NCBI GenBank assembly: GCA_977017575.1
Contig: CDRNVI010000027.1
Coordinates: 186,001-250,000, forward strand
Source of the DNA: Paramoeba atlantica
Taxonomy: Eukaryota > Discosea
Length of the DNA stretch: 64,000 nucleotides
Direction of reading: 5' to 3'
Part shown: positions 42,304 to 52,173 of the stretch, in pieces
Layout: every line of letters starts with the position of its first letter
Numbering within the stretch: the first letter of the stretch is position 1
Position numbers and translations under genes: made by a program
Notes under the pieces: generated by a model
What the model was told of the DNA's origin: nothing
Seen by the model: the letters and a program-made list of their open reading frames with translations, nothing else
Databases searched by the model: none

Positions 42304-42625
42304 ATATTTTGACCCAGTAGACGAACCAAGTAGGTCCATTGGGGGGGGGTATACGAGTTGAAAACAAGCAATCAAATTAGCAAATCTTTTTGTTTCCACA
42401 GATGTACCTTTTGTTTTTTTCTCTCAGCCCAAAACTAGCAATTTAATCTCCCCTAAGTATATACTACAAACAAGAAACAGTAAAAACTAAAACAAGCAAT
42501 ACAGAACCAATCCATTCGCGCGTCCCGGACCGGGTCTTTCGACCTCACCACGGCCTGACTTGTGAACCCTTCCCTTGTTATATGGGAGGGCGCAGGCGCG
42601 GGCCTGTGTCGACAGCGACACGGTC
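42304..42625 (-). mobile_element. 322-bp short retroposon made of LINE-B 3' UTR sequence
   Basis: Flanked by a 13-bp perfect duplication AAAGATTGCTTCT (42291-42303 and 42626-42638). On the minus strand it starts GACCGTGTCGCTGTCG and ends CTACTGGGTCAAAATAT, matching the interior of the LINE-B 3' UTR (about 3394-3715), without the UTR's first 440 bp or its terminal C/T tract. The minus-strand piece at 5700-5940 starts at nearly the same base, which suggests a defined 5' end and hence a non-autonomous family. Confidence 0.65.
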
Positions 42626-42659
42626 AAAGATTGCTTCTTCTTTCAAAAAAAAAAAAAAA

Positions 42660-43100
42660 ATGTATTTAGTGAATGATCAAATGTAGGTTTATCAAGCTTC
42701 CGTTCGCAGCTTGGCTAGCTTCGCAATGGAATTTTGTATGTGGAACGTGCAGCGATTTAATATACGAGAGACAGGATGTTGTGAGGAGACGAGCGATCGG
42801 GGTTTGTTTGTTTGTTTGTTTTTCCGGATTGCTCCGGATGGTCACTGGCAAGCCAGACCCTTCACAGACAGATTTGGAAGTTCCGAGGCCGACGTCCTCT
42901 ACCAGTTTCCGCTTGTCCAAGGCGGCACCAACGTGCTGTTGCCAACACGCTGCGTCGACGAACTGTACGTCAACACGGCGTACACAAGAGGTGTAAGCCG
43001 GGTAAGGGAGCTGGTTCCCTGAGGGGAGAGTCCGGGACGGTCCTCCGAGTACTGGGCCTAGTCGGTTATCAGCCCAGCCTCTTAGAGTGAGGCCGCCGGG
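42660..43100 (+). other. Possible captured host fragment in the YR4 3' region
   Basis: Unlike the surrounding elements in composition. A frame over 42711-43022 reads GHWQARPFTDRFGSSEADVL and VQGGTNVLLPTRCVDELYVN, which looks like real protein sequence, but I do not recognise the family and there is no clear start. A (GTTT) run lies near 42803. It could be a captured piece of a host gene or of an unknown element. Confidence 0.3.
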
Positions 43101-43103
43101 AAT

Positions 43104-43186
43104 ATTGCGATGAGCGGGTTTGAACTCGCCGTCTGAGCACCATGTGCCTCAAACTTTGAATTCTTGCCACTCCGCCACCTCCGCCC
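43104..43186 (-). tRNA. tRNA-like relic (type II, Ser/Leu-like) or SINE head
   Basis: On the minus strand, GTGGCGGAGTGGCAAGA resembles an A box, and GAGTTCAAACCCGC, about 55 nt downstream, resembles a B box. The outer bases GCGGAGG and TCATCGC can pair with one mismatch. The T-loop is one base short and the anticodon stem is weak, so it is either a decayed tRNA gene or a tRNA-derived SINE head. I do not assign an anticodon. Confidence 0.35.
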
Positions 43187-46004
43187 CGATCGGGGTGGTG
43201 GCTGCGTGCCAGGGGGCAAAGCCCCTTCACTACGTATTATATTTTTATATTATGCTTTTGAAATAGTTTGCGCGCTATATACATCCGGATAGTTGCATCA
43301 ATAATACGAATATTCTTTAGCTAGTAAATATAGGCAGTGGATGAGATTCAGGATATCAGCGATATATTTCTTTAGCTCTTACAACAATGTTTTCTTACAA
43401 GTTGTTTTTAATGTATGTGGAAGACTCTCGTCGTTGATTTCTGATAGTTTACGAGAGGAAATTTAGACGAGAACAAATACGAATTTGAAAAGACTCCTTT
43501 TTCTCGAATGGCCCTACGAGGCACATAATCTCTGATTATGAATTCTATTATATCTTTTAATATGATTTAAATTATAACTTTATGTAGATTGTGTATAGTT
43601 TTATAGCTTACATTCTCTTACAAGTTATTTTTATTAGTGTGCGATGCCCTCCCACCAGCCCCCAACCAGTGGCTGCGTGCCAGGGGGCAAAGCCCCTTCA
43701 CTACGTATTATATTTTTATATTATGCTTTTGAAATAGTTTGCGCGCTATATACATCCGGATAGTTGCATCAATAATACGAATATTCTTTAGCTAGTAAAT
43801 ATAGGCAGTGGATGAGATTCAGGATATCAGCGATATATTTCTTTAGCTCTTACAACAATGTTTTCTTACAAGTTGTTTTTAATGTATGTGGAAGACTCTC
43901 GTCGTTGATTTCTCCATGCAATATATGATCCCCTTTACAGTGGTTGAAACCGACGATGAAGGTAATCAACGCCGCAGGTTTATATCCTGGACACGAGATG
44001 ACAACAACAGGCTTTTAAATTATGAACCGGAAGTTGCGCTGTATCACCCATCCAAATATCTACACAAATCACATGATGCTATGGCAGTGAAGCGCGACTT
44101 CACTTGTGGTTTTTACCAAATTAGTATTCCCTTGAAGGCACGGCCCAAGTTTAGATTTCGATCGACATTGGGCGAAGTTTTCGAGATGAACGTTCTTCCC
44201 ATGAGTCATCGCTGCGCACCAGAAATCATGCACACTGTTACCGCCGCAATTGCCGGCGAGAGGTCGGTGTGTCAGGAGCGTTTCTCGTTTCACAGAGGTG
44301 CCACTGACGTTTACGTCGACGGAGTTCGTTTTTCGGGGACAGCGAACGATGCCGTCGAATACGCTCGCTTTATTGACGAGCGGTGTTCCAAAGCAAACGG
44401 CCTCTTTAAAGACGCCGGACAGCCCCCTGCTTTGAAGTATGTTTTCAATGGGGTGGCTTTCGACCACGACACTCATACGGTCTGCCTGGGACCGAGAGTG
44501 GTCAGTAAACTGCAAAAAGACAAATTTCATAAATTGTCTTTTGGTGATCTTGAGGCGGCGGTGGGGCGTCTTCTGTATGGATCTGCAGTCTTGCGGCTCA
44601 ATATGCCACGCTTTTATTTCGCGATGAAAGTCGCGCAGCGTAGGATCAACTTATTAAATCGCTGTCCGTATTTGATCGACAAGCCAGTTGATCTTCCGGT
44701 AGTTACTCGTTCTACACTTACCGAATGGCGAAATGAATTGATATGCAATCTTCCCCGACCCCCGCCTCCTCATCCTGACACCGTTCCTCACCACCACAAG
44801 TTATACACGGATGCTTCTGCGAAGGGATGGGGGGCCATCATTTACCTTGATTCTGGGGAGGTATTAATTACTGGTGAGGCATGGCCGAAAAATTTTAAGT
44901 ATGAAGTGAATCGGGCCGAAGCGATGGCGGTCCGCTTAGCTATTAAAAAGTTTGCTATGCACTCCCCCAAAGGAACGTGCTTGGATATCTTCGTGGATAA
45001 CACCTCCTGTAAGGCAGCGTTGAACAGGAGATTATCGAAGTCAGAAGGAGTGTCAAAGGAATTGAAAGAAATAATACGAGACACTGAGAAACGTGGGATT
45101 TGTGTCGAGGCGAGATATGTGTCTACGTTGAACAATCCGGCCGATCATATAAGTCGGGGTAAAGAAGTTGACATTAAACAGATTGAAAAGTGTGTGATGT
45201 AAAGGGCACGATAATAGACCGGTCATCTATTATTGTGTTATCCTTCCCTAGTTATTTTCGAAAAAAAAAAAAAAAAATTACTGTGTGTTTGGGAAAATAT
45301 TGTGACGTGTGTGTGGGCAGGTAGCCGCCGGGTTTGGCGGGTGCAACCCGCTAACATAGTGATATATTATAAATTTATATTGTTTGTTTTGAAAGGCCTA
45401 TTTTGTCAAGATGATGTAGAAGCTACATACGTTTCAATTTGCTTTTCATGTATATGATATGAATAGGTGAACTCATGTGAAAATAAATTATTATTTCATC
45501 TTTATAGTTATTTTCTTTTATGTCCTGTGCGGCCCCTCGGTGTGGATTTCTAGAAGTCTACGCATGGAAATTTAACCGAGGGGCTAATATCGGGTCAAAT
45601 GCCCCGGAAGGGGGTTATAATTTTCATTGTTCTTTTCCCCGAAAGGGGGTTGTAATTGAATCATTTATAAAAGCTACAATATGTATTCTGAAAATTTACA
45701 TATTTACTGATTACTTACTTGTAGAATCTTTTTCCTTTACGCGTTTTTTGTCCCACCCACCAAACCCCCATCCTATAGCCGCCGGGTTTGGCGGGTGCAA
45801 CCCGCTAACATAGTGATATATTATAAATTTATATTGTTTGTTTTGAAAGGCCTATTTTGTCAAGATGATGTAGAAGCTACATACGTTTCAATTTGCTTTT
45901 CATGTATATGATATGAATAGGTGAACTCATGTGAAAATAAATTATTATTTCATCTTTATAGTTATTTTCTTTTATGTCCTGTGCGGCCCCTCGGTGTGGA
46001 TTTC

Positions 46005-46225
46005 GACCCGGATCCACCTCTGCTCCTGAATTAGAGGGTGATGCAATTTTTTTTTCTTTTTCTTTTCTTTGGTTTGGTTTCGTCAAATAGAGTGATTTGT
46101 TGTAGATTGATTTATAGAGATAAATTTGAAAAAAAAAAAAAAAAGAACTGATACCGTACATTCATAGAAAGTTAGAACTCATACTCTTCCCCCCTATTAA
46201 ACCACAAAAAAAAAAATACTAAAAA
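46005..46225 (+). mobile_element. LINE-B copy 2: last codons, short 3' UTR and tail
   Basis: Resumes the LINE-B interrupted by YR2: DPDPPLLLN and TAG (46032-46034), then about 160 bp ending in AACTCATACTCTTCCCCCCT and an A-rich tail. This 3' UTR is much shorter than those at 2953 and 46983 and has an internal A(16) near 46130, so part may have been replaced. It closes the LINE-B that began with the spliced leader at 23668. Confidence 0.75.
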
Positions 46226-46231
46226 GTGTGG

Positions 46232-46982
46232 TAAAGGAGCAAGCAGCTGGGCGTTCGTAACTCCTTCCAGAGACACGGGCCACGCCTTTAACCCCACAGA
46301 GTTCCGCATCCTATCCCGCTGGTGGTTAGGTGTGCCCGTGTACGGGGAAGAAGGTACATGTCCCAAGGGGAACTGCACACTCCCATTGGACATACACGGC
46401 GATCACGCTCTCACATGCAAGCACGGGGACGGTATCATCGGCCGTCACAACGCCTTGGCCGATCACTTTGCCGATACTTGCAGTAACGCACGCCTAGCTC
46501 CCCAACGGGAAAAAAGCCTCGGGAACCGGGGCCCCGGAGGCGCTCTGACTAGACCCGGGGACGTCTTCCTTCCGAGTCTCTTCCTCGGGAAACCTATCGT
46601 GCTTGACTTCGCGGTCACTCACGCCCAGCAATCTAAATACACGGACACAGTCCGAAATGCTAGCTGGGTGGCCGCGGGGTCCTTCGCAGAGCATTATGCC
46701 TCAGAGCAGAAAGTTCGACAACGCCGTGAATCTGAAGATGCCGGAAGCGATTTCACAGCTATGGTGGTCGAGAGCTATGGCTCTTGGAGTTCCAGTGCTT
46801 TAGCCGTTCTCCGGAAGGTTGGAGAACGAAGGGCAAAAGCGTCCAACGGTATCTTGACAGACGAGGCCTCTACGCTCCGTCTCGTGACCGACATGAACGT
46901 AACATTGATGCGTTGCCAGGCACGCATGATGATTACGCGCCTGCCGGCTGTGGACCCCTTGCCCCCTTTAATCGAGCAATAG
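46232..46982 (+). CDS. LINE-B copy 3, 5'-truncated: restriction-like endonuclease
   Basis: The LINE-B frame is open from about 46232 (GASSWAFVTPSRDTG), before the first ATG-like codon at 46332, so this is a truncated copy. It has FRILSRWWLG, CPKGNC ... GDHALTC, GRHN, REK, TRPGD, KPIVLDFAVTHAQQ, and the C-terminal helices ending in LIEQ (TAG at 46980-46982). No break is seen within it. It begins right after the A-rich tail of the previous LINE-B, so it is another head-to-tail arrangement. Confidence 0.86.
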
Positions 46983-47520
46983 CACGATGACGGATGTGCA
47001 AGATGGGCCGCTCAGCCGGAACTCGAACAGCTGGTCCGGATGCTGGTCGATGCCGGCAGGGTCTATGCTCACGCCTAGTCCGCCAGGGCTAGGTACTCCA
47101 AGTGAGGTAGGACATGGGTAGGGAACTTTGTTCCTCCCCGTCGGCCTGCATCATGCTCCGCGACCGTGCCGCTGTCGGCACAGGCCCATTGCTTGCGCCC
47201 TCTCGTACAACAAGAGAAGGGTTAACAAGGCAAGCTGGGAGAGGTCGAAAGACCCGGTCCGGAACGCGCGAATGGTTAGGGGAAAGTCTGCCCCTCCTAG
47301 CAGAGGGAGACCTTACCCTCCCTGGAAAGCTGGAAAGATTGGTAAGGGGAAGTGGGTAAGATGGGAAAGCATGTATTTACTAGTTTTATAATTTGCTCGT
47401 TTTCAAAATGGGGGGAAGTGAGGGAAAGAAGTTGAGCAAGTAGGAAAGTAAGTGAGAAAGTCATACCGTACATACATATATAAAGTCAGAACTCGTACTC
47501 TTCCCCCCCTAAAAAAAAAA
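46983..47520 (+). other. LINE-B copy 3 3' UTR and poly-A
   Basis: Contains the diverged GC-rich block (about 47090-47275, AGGGCTAGGTACTCC ... GAAAGACCCGGTCCGG), a purine-rich stretch, and the family terminus ACTCGTACTCTTCCCCCCCT plus A(10). No gene. It shows that the GC-rich block belongs to the LINE-B 3' UTR and is not solely an independent repeat. Confidence 0.78.
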
Positions 47521-47729
47521 CAAGGTTCTACCAAATCGGAGTTCCGCGCGCGGCACGTGCCAAATTTCGTTTTCGTGACCAAGATGGAGTCTTGCACCAG
47601 GTGAAAGTTATGCCCATGGGGCACCGATGCGCCCCGGAAATTATGCACAAACTGACAGCAGCTATCGCGTGCGACTCTGCTGTATGCAAGCCCACACTGG
47701 GCTCCTGTATTGGCTCCGTGGATATTTAC
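47521..47729 (+). mobile_element. YR6 fragment, left piece (RT)
   Basis: Part of a DIRS/Ngaro-type RT, starting right after a LINE-B poly-A and ending where YR5 is inserted. The right piece is 52858-53119. It is an old, broken fragment of another YR subfamily. No terminal repeats are seen. Confidence 0.75.
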
Positions 47730-47927
47730 TAGAAGTCTACGCATGGAAATTTAACCGAGGGGCTAATATCGGGTCAAATGCCCCGGAAGGGGGTTATAAT
47801 TTTCATTGTTCTTTTCCCCGAAAGGGGGTTGTAATTGAATCATTTATAAAAGCTACAATATGTATTCTGAAAATTTACATATTTACTGATTACTTACTTG
47901 TAGAATCTTTTTCCTTTACGCGTTTTT

Positions 47928-47959
47928 AACGATAAAGATACAGTTTCTGTACCTTGTTG
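47928..47959 (+). other. Spliced leader inside YR5, marking a trans-splice acceptor
   Basis: The leader (AACGATAAAGATACAG ... TTTCTGTACCTTGTTG) lies between two copies of AATCTTTTTCCTTTACGCG. The first copy follows CTTGTAG in the uninterrupted repeat; the second follows the leader and runs into the gag ATG at 47983. YR2 has a single copy and no leader (about 31041-31065). The acceptor is therefore CTTGTAG/AATC, and the gag mRNA starts with the leader plus a 23-nt 5' UTR. Confidence 0.88.
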
Positions 47960-47982
47960 AATCTTTTTCCTTTACGCGTTTT

Positions 47983-49296
47983 TTGTTTACCATGCGTTCC
48001 CAGCGACTTCGCGTGCCGGCGAACCCAGGACATGAGCGAGACCGCAGCCCTAAGCGAACACGTCCTCTCTCCCCTTTGGACCCCGACAAACGCCGTTCCT
48101 TGTCTTGTCCGGCTGGGCGACCACCTCGTCCTGATCCAGCTTCGCCAGTAGACTCTTTCGCGGTTCCTTCGCTGCGCTATTCTGGCCGAAACCGACGCAC
48201 AGTACACCCTTCTCCTTACCCCAGCCCTTACCCTGACCCCCTAACGGCCCCCCAGAACTCGGGAGATGTTCCCCCACGGCGGCAGAGCACGCTCAACCCT
48301 GACCAAGTTGAGCCTTCCCGCTCCCCTCAGCGTTATGAAGACCTTAATCTCGACCATGTAGACCGTGCTATTCGATCCAACCAAAATGCGCGTGGAATAT
48401 TGACTCAGACTGCTAAGGAAGAATTTGTAACCAAGATAATTAATCTTCTTCGCAAAGAATACCAGGTCACTGTCGAGGCAGTGTGGTCTCGACCAGGTGA
48501 TGACATTCGACAGACAGTCATAGGCGACGTTTACATGAAGCACCCAAATGACCCAGTGTCCTTAGAATTGGTCGCTGAGTGGGATGGTGATGTCAATACG
48601 GCATACCGCTTTCCCCATCCCGACATTACGTATCACGATTTGACGGTCGTCCGTGTTCGGGCAAAGATGCCTGGAGGGCAGCCGGTGGAATCTTTAATCC
48701 CGTCCTTTGAACGAGTACGTATTACAGACCCCAAAAGCTTCTCCCCCTACGACCCGGTTACGTGGCAACCGTGGATCGACACGGAGGATTTGTTCAAGCC
48801 CCGAGACCTCATCCGTGAGCTGCGGGAGGCGCCGCAGCTAGGGGTTCGATTCAACCCGCCACCGCAGCGGGACCGTTTATTCAAGATCCTTATCGAATGG
48901 ATCTACGCTGCTCGCCTGACGGAGGGTTGGATGGAGAAACATAACCTTGCTGTGGCAGAACTCATAATCGAGGAACTCCGCAATCTCTACTGGGCCGCTG
49001 CGGGTGTTGCTGTCGAACGCGTGCAACAGCGACTGCATCGTGATGATGATCCGAAGGATCGTTATGGGCAACTCGTTCTCGACGAACAACTCCGAGGTCG
49101 TCCCCAAGTTCGATCCTCCCGTCGTCGGCCTTTCTGCTTCTCGTGTCACCAGCCGGGCCACATTCGTGCGGACTGCCCGCAGATGGCTCAGGCCCAGCAC
49201 CAGTTTCGTCCCTCCCATCCGACGAATCAGGATTTTCGCGGAGGGGTGGCGGGCGGCGCCGTCCGTTACGCCGGCGCAACACGGGGTTCCCACTAG
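47983..49296 (+). CDS. YR5 Gag-like protein
   Basis: 437 residues, with an R/P-rich start (MRSQRLRVPANPG) and a CCHC knuckle (CFSCHQPGHIRADC) near the C-terminus. The first ATG after the spliced leader is this one. The recombinase ORF follows after three bases in the same phase, which fits read-through or reinitiation. Confidence 0.86.
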   Translation: MFTMRSQRLRVPANPGHERDRSPKRTRPLSPLDPDKRRSLSCPAGRPPRPDPASPVDSFAVPSLRYSGRNRRTVHPSPYPSPYPDPLTAPQNSGDVPPRRQSTLNPDQVEPSRSPQRYEDLNLDHVDRAIRSNQNARGILTQTAKEEFVTKIINLLRKEYQVTVEAVWSRPGDDIRQTVIGDVYMKHPNDPVSLELVAEWDGDVNTAYRFPHPDITYHDLTVVRVRAKMPGGQPVESLIPSFERVRITDPKSFSPYDPVTWQPWIDTEDLFKPRDLIRELREAPQLGVRFNPPPQRDRLFKILIEWIYAARLTEGWMEKHNLAVAELIIEELRNLYWAAAGVAVERVQQRLHRDDDPKDRYGQLVLDEQLRGRPQVRSSRRRPFCFSCHQPGHIRADCPQMAQAQHQFRPSHPTNQDFRGGVAGGAVRYAGATRGSH

Positions 49297-49299
49297 GGA

Positions 49300-50421
49300 A
49301 TGCCCCCCACCCCTATTACTCGTGCCCCTTGCCTCAGGCGGCAAAGGGCTCCTACCGCTCCAACCTTACAAACGCGCTTACCCCGACGGGACTCTCCGGT
49401 GAGGCGTCCTCGACCCCCTCTTTCTTCCAATCCTCCCCTTCCTCATGTTGTTTCCACTCGTCCTCCGCGAAGTCGGTCCCTTCCCATACGCGCACTAAAC
49501 CAGTCCGCAGGAGAAAAACCCGCCGCAGACCGCAACGCCATTCTCCAAGCCATCCTTCGCCGTCCTCCGAACGACCCACGCACACTACAACTGAGCGACG
49601 CTCTCGAACCGATGTGGGCCACGACCACATGGGCCAACAGGGAGCGAATTTGGCTACGTATGCAGCAGTACTGCGCGGCAAAGGGTGTTCCTTCAAATTC
49701 CACAAACGCGGTTCTCTTCCTACATTCGCTGCCTCTAGCCAGCTCGACGAGAATGGGTTACGCAGGAGGCTTGCGAACTTTATTTCAGTTAATGGGGGAA
49801 GAGTCGACTCCCTTAAAACTATATATAAAGGCCCTGCAAGCACAGGGGGGGCTAGAGCCCACGCGCCAAATGCAGCCCGTCAACCCCATTCTTCTACAAA
49901 AGCTACGCCGACACTTGAATCCGAAGGAGAGCATGTGTTGCCTCCTATGCTGGAAGGCAGCGGCGCGTTGGACCGAGACCGCGGATTTAAGAAGAGAACA
50001 GTTCGTGAGTGTAACAAGCTGCGAAGTGATAATTTATTGGGGGAGGGGGACAAAGACCACACGCCTAAACCCTTTTCGACCACACCTTTACGCCATTGTA
50101 ACTGGGCCAGGAACGCCAGAACTCGCGCAGCATATCCAAAGCATGAACCCCGGGCAACGACTCTGTTACACGACAGTCCGCGAGATGGGCCATCAAATAC
50201 GATCAATACTCGGTCAGGGGTACGGGACGCACTCTATCAAAAGGGGGGCAATCACTCATCTGTTTCACGAAATCTCTCTCGGAAATTTGCGCATGCAGGA
50301 GGTTCAAAACCTAACAAAACACCAGAACATAGAATCACTGCTCAGATACAATGCAAACAGCGTTACAACGGCACGGGCCCTCGGGACACAACGAGTGTCT
50401 GCACTCCTTCCGGTACTTTAA
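49300..50421 (+). CDS. YR5 tyrosine recombinase
   Basis: 373 residues: proline/arginine-rich start, core-binding region (PMWATTTWANRERIWLRM), PMNPGQRLCYTTVREM region, catalytic GTHSIKRGA (H-x-x-R) and SLLRYN with the candidate nucleophile tyrosine. It overlaps the RT-RNase H ORF in another phase over its whole length. Confidence 0.85.
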   Translation: MPPTPITRAPCLRRQRAPTAPTLQTRLPRRDSPVRRPRPPLSSNPPLPHVVSTRPPRSRSLPIRALNQSAGEKPAADRNAILQAILRRPPNDPRTLQLSDALEPMWATTTWANRERIWLRMQQYCAAKGVPSNSTNAVLFLHSLPLASSTRMGYAGGLRTLFQLMGEESTPLKLYIKALQAQGGLEPTRQMQPVNPILLQKLRRHLNPKESMCCLLCWKAAARWTETADLRREQFVSVTSCEVIIYWGRGTKTTRLNPFRPHLYAIVTGPGTPELAQHIQSMNPGQRLCYTTVREMGHQIRSILGQGYGTHSIKRGAITHLFHEISLGNLRMQEVQNLTKHQNIESLLRYNANSVTTARALGTQRVSALLPVL

Positions 50422-52055
50422 CAACCTCTCATGTTACAAAGTGTTTTCACGAAGTCCCCTATCTCCGTAGGCACTCCGTTATATGTGCCCGCCGTAGCTC
50501 GCGGCTCGCTATACCGAAGGATATGAGTCTACCCCTCCATGTGAAAAAGTCAATCCCGGTGATTAAATTGGACAAAGTGAAGGAATGGTTAAATCCTGCG
50601 GCAGCCACACGTTTTCGCAAGGTACTAAATGAACTTTTATGGGTTCCTACAGGCCCGTACCCCGAGCCTTCGGTACGTGGTTCTTTGCCCGAGGAAGACA
50701 TACGTCTACTTGAGGACGCCGGCGTTATAAGCAAGGTTTCGGGGAAGGACCTACTCAAAAGACCATCCATGCAATATATGATCCCCTTTACAGTGGTTGA
50801 AACCGACGATGAAGGTAATCAACGCCGCAGGTTTATATCCTGGACACGAGATGACAACAACAGGCTTTTAAATTATGAACCGGAAGTTGCGCTGTATCAC
50901 CCATCCAAATATCTACACAAAGCACATGATGCTATGGCAGTGAAGCGCGACTTCACTTGTGGTTTTTACCAAATTAGTATTCCCTTGAAGGCACGGCCCA
51001 AGTTTAGATTTCGATCGACATTGGGCGAAGTTTTCGAGATGAACGTTCTTCCCATGGGTCATCGCTGCGCACCAGAAATCATGCACACTGTTACCGCCGC
51101 AATTGCCGGCGAGAGGTCGGTGTGTCAGGAGCGTTTCTCGTTTCACAGAGGTGCCACTGACGTTTACGTCGACGGAGTTCGTTTTTCGGGGACAGCGAAC
51201 GATGCCGTCGAATACGCTCGCTTTATTGACGAGCGGTGTTCCAAAGCAAACGGCCTCTTTAAAGACGCCGGACAGCCCCCTGCTTTGAAGTATGTTTTCA
51301 ATGGGGTGGCTTTCGACCACGACACTCATACGGTCTGCCTGGGACCGAGAGTGGTCAGTAAACTGCAAAAAGACAAATTTCATAAATTGTCTTTTGGTGA
51401 TCTTGAGGCGGCGGTGGGGCGTCTTCTGTATGGATCTGCAGTCTTGCGGCTCAATATGCCACGCTTTTATTTCGCGATGAAAGTCGCGCAGCGTAGGATC
51501 AACTTATTAAATCGCTGTCCGTATTTGATCGACAAGCCAGTTGATCTTCCGGTAGTTACTCGTTCTACACTTACCGAATGGCGAAATGAATTGATATGCA
51601 ATCTTCCCCGACCCCCGCCTCCTCATCCTGACACCGTTCCTCACCACCACAAGTTATACACGGATGCTTCTGCGAAGGGATGGGGGGCCATCATTTACCT
51701 TGATTCTGGGGAGGTATTAATTACTGGTGAGGCATGGCCGAAAAATTTTAAGTATGAAGTGAATCGGGCCGAAGCGATGGCGGTCCGCTTAGCTATTAAA
51801 AAGTTTGCTATGCACTCCCCCAAAGGAACGTGCTTGGATATCTTCGTGGATAACACCTCCTGTAAGGCAGCGTTGAACAGGAGATTATCGAAGTCAGAAG
51901 GAGTGTCAAAGGAATTGAAAGAAATAATACGAGACACTGAGAAACGTGGGATTTGTGTCGAGGCGAGATATGTGTCTACGTTGAACAATCCGGCCGATCA
52001 TATAAGTCGGGGTAAAGAAGTTGACATTAAACAGATTGAAAAGTGTGTGATGTAA
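50422..52055 (+). CDS. YR5 reverse transcriptase-RNase H
   Basis: The frame is open from 49143; the listed interval is the part not shared with the recombinase. RT: RRRFISWTRDDN, KRDFTCGFYQISIP, MNVLPMGHRCAPEIMH, VYVDGVRFSG, LGPRVVSKL. RNase H: HKLYTDASAKGWGAIIYLD, EVNRAEAMAVRLAI, FVDNTSCKAALNRR, LNNPADHISRG. The translation start is not evident. Confidence 0.87.
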
Positions 52056-52173
52056 AGGGCACGATAATAGACCGGTCATCTATTATTGTGTTATCCTTCC
52101 CTAGTTATTTTCGAAAAAAAAAAAAAAAAATTACTGTGTGTTTGGGAAAATATTGTGACGTGTGTGTGGGCAG

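Larger units (their letters stand above)
38320..43912 (+). mobile_element. YR4: third tyrosine-recombinase subfamily inserted in YR2
   Basis: Left repeat A1 (38320 to about 38520), gag (38522-39484, CCHC knuckle CYNCRKPGHIRANC), recombinase (39488-40663), RT-RNase H (to 42252), a 3' non-coding region enlarged by foreign inserts (42253-43197), B1 (about 43198-43441), A2 (43442 to about 43645), linker, and B2 (about 43668-43912). Coding parts look whole. Its repeats and proteins are clearly diverged from YR2 and YR3. YR2 sequence resumes at 43913. Confidence 0.87.
30868..46004 (+). mobile_element. YR2: tyrosine-recombinase retroelement, Ngaro/VIPER type, with YR3 and YR4 nested inside
   Basis: Left repeat A1 (30868 to about 31060), gag, recombinase, RT-RNase H, then right block B1 (about 45321-45550), A2 (45551 to about 45752), linker with CCCACCCACC, and B2 (about 45777-46004). 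A1 plus B1-A2-B2 is the split direct-repeat layout. Its own sequence is in three blocks: 30868-32998, 37471-38319 and 43913-46004. It looks whole apart from the two nested insertions and is almost identical to YR5, so it is young. The target is the LINE-B C-terminus, with no target duplication, as expected for recombinase integration. Confidence 0.88.

Noticed and set aside
42711-43022. Functional host gene
   Set aside because: The protein-like part covers about 60 codons only, has no start or stop of its own, and lies inside a YR element; kept only as a possible captured fragment.
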